This document shows positions 43,150 to 43,602 of a stretch of 43,602 nt of DNA, piece by piece (positions within the stretch are counted from its first letter, which is position 1; each line of letters begins with the position of its first letter). Below the pieces are notes generated by a model. That model was given only the letters and a program-made list of their open reading frames with translations, was not told the DNA's origin and did not search any database. The translations under genes and the position numbers were made by a program. Source of the DNA: an uncultured Bacteroidales bacterium (GTDB lineage: Bacteria > Bacteroidota > Bacteroidia > Bacteroidales > UBA4417); the NCBI GenBank assembly GCA_903878265.1, contig CAIRHD010000293.1:1-43602 (forward strand). Reading direction: 5' to 3'.

Positions 43150-43215
43150 AAAGCTATGAGTTGAGCTTGTCGAAACTACAAAAGCGATGAGCCGGGCTTG
43201 TTGAAACTTCAAAGT
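43150..43215. repeat. Two TGAGC-CTTGT-GAAACT repeat units upstream of ispG
   Basis: ATGAGTTGAGCTTGTCGAAACT and a relative with ATGAGCCGGGCTTGTTGAAACT follow each other 33 bases apart (about 43158 and 43188). They resemble the widespread CTTCGACAAGCTCA word, as does the element at 31502. Confidence 0.55.
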
Positions 43216-43381
43216 GGAAAAGTGAAATTAGAACATTTTTCTTTCAAAAGCACCTTTTAATATCAAGCAACAAATTAATTTCTGACAAAGATTGATGACA
43301 AAAAACGGAAATATTGGCTTTAACATTGATCTCGTAATTTTGACCTTTGACCTAAATTATTTTGGCATTTGACTTTGCCAG

Positions 43382-43600
43382 CTAAAACCTCCATTTCACG
43401 CCAGCGGTTACTGATGAGTAATTGCAATCAGGGTTTGTAACTGTAGTGGTTGTTTCGGTGGTTGATTGTGTTGGGGATACTGTTGTTAAAAACAGGCCCA
43501 TTTTTTGGTATCGGTACATAAGCATCAATTCAAGATGTTGGCCGATGTATGGATAAATTGTTGCGCCAAGCCGCATACTAACAGGATATATCAGGTTGTA
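43382..43600 (-). CDS. Probable outer-membrane beta-barrel protein, C-terminal end
   Basis: The frame is open to the right edge; only the last 72 residues are visible. Alternating hydrophobic residues (SMRLGATIYPYIG, then LELMLMYRYQKMGLFL) and the final VTAGVKWRF with a terminal phenylalanine are typical of the closing strands of an outer-membrane barrel. A loop of T, S and E (about TQSTTETTTTVTN) would face outside. Family cannot be named from this fragment. Confidence 0.65.
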   Translation of the reverse strand, partial: YNLIYPVSMRLGATIYPYIGQHLELMLMYRYQKMGLFLTTVSPTQSTTETTTTVTNPDCNYSSVTAGVKWRF

Positions 43601-43602
43601 AA

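Overview
The window looks like chromosomal DNA of a free-living Bacteroidota, probably class Bacteroidia. The evidence is two proteins with T9SS-type C-terminal sorting tails, a TonB-dependent receptor with a carboxypeptidase-regulatory N-domain, a LytS/LytTR two-component pair, the long form of IspG, an ABC-permease/M1-peptidase fusion typical of the phylum, and several TAnnTTTG-type -7 promoter elements. Genus or family cannot be fixed from the sequence.

Layout. (1) 1-9360: a glycan-use operon on + with the 3' part of a glycosidase-like gene, a GPH-type sugar symporter carrying a large extra coiled-coil loop, a GH35 enzyme, and a GH94-type phosphorylase of the size of 1,2-beta-oligoglucan phosphorylase. 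The GH35/GH94 pairing suggests beta-1,2-glucan rather than galactan use. (2) 9573-11064: a Dabb-fold small protein and a threonine aldolase. (3) 11232-20751: an alpha-glucan (starch/maltodextrin) locus with a secreted GH57 enzyme, a SusA-like GH13, a GH31 alpha-glucosidase and a lipoprotein GH13. It has no SusC/SusD pair. (4) 21477-25627: an AT-rich, tightly packed five-gene minus-strand operon encoding a STAS/GHKL-ATPase protein, a STAS-like plus winged-helix protein, a small helical protein, an M48-like HExxH protein and a dCTP deaminase. This is the best candidate for an undescribed, possibly anti-phage, system. (5) 25888-29241: accessory DNA with a membrane pentapeptide-repeat protein coupled to a CxxCxGxG microprotein, a decayed HepT with an intact-looking MntA flanked by two copies of an intergenic element, and a small secreted protein with four YLRFD repeats. 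(6) 29541-35939: a T9SS-tailed secreted protein, a LytTR regulator and its sensor kinase separated by low-complexity repeats, an NAD(P)H oxidoreductase and a TonB-dependent receptor. (7) 36561-41027: an ABC ATPase and a permease-M1 peptidase fusion. (8) 41143-43602: a 21-bp tandem repeat, ispG with a repeat-derived C-terminal tail, and the end of a probable outer-membrane protein.

A recurring theme is short degenerate intergenic repeats (AACCATTCACCA, ATCTTCACATCCCCAA, CACATTATCGCAT, the 21-mer array and palindromic 30-mers). They sit in nearly every long gap and appear to have entered the 3' ends of ispG and the hepT remnant.
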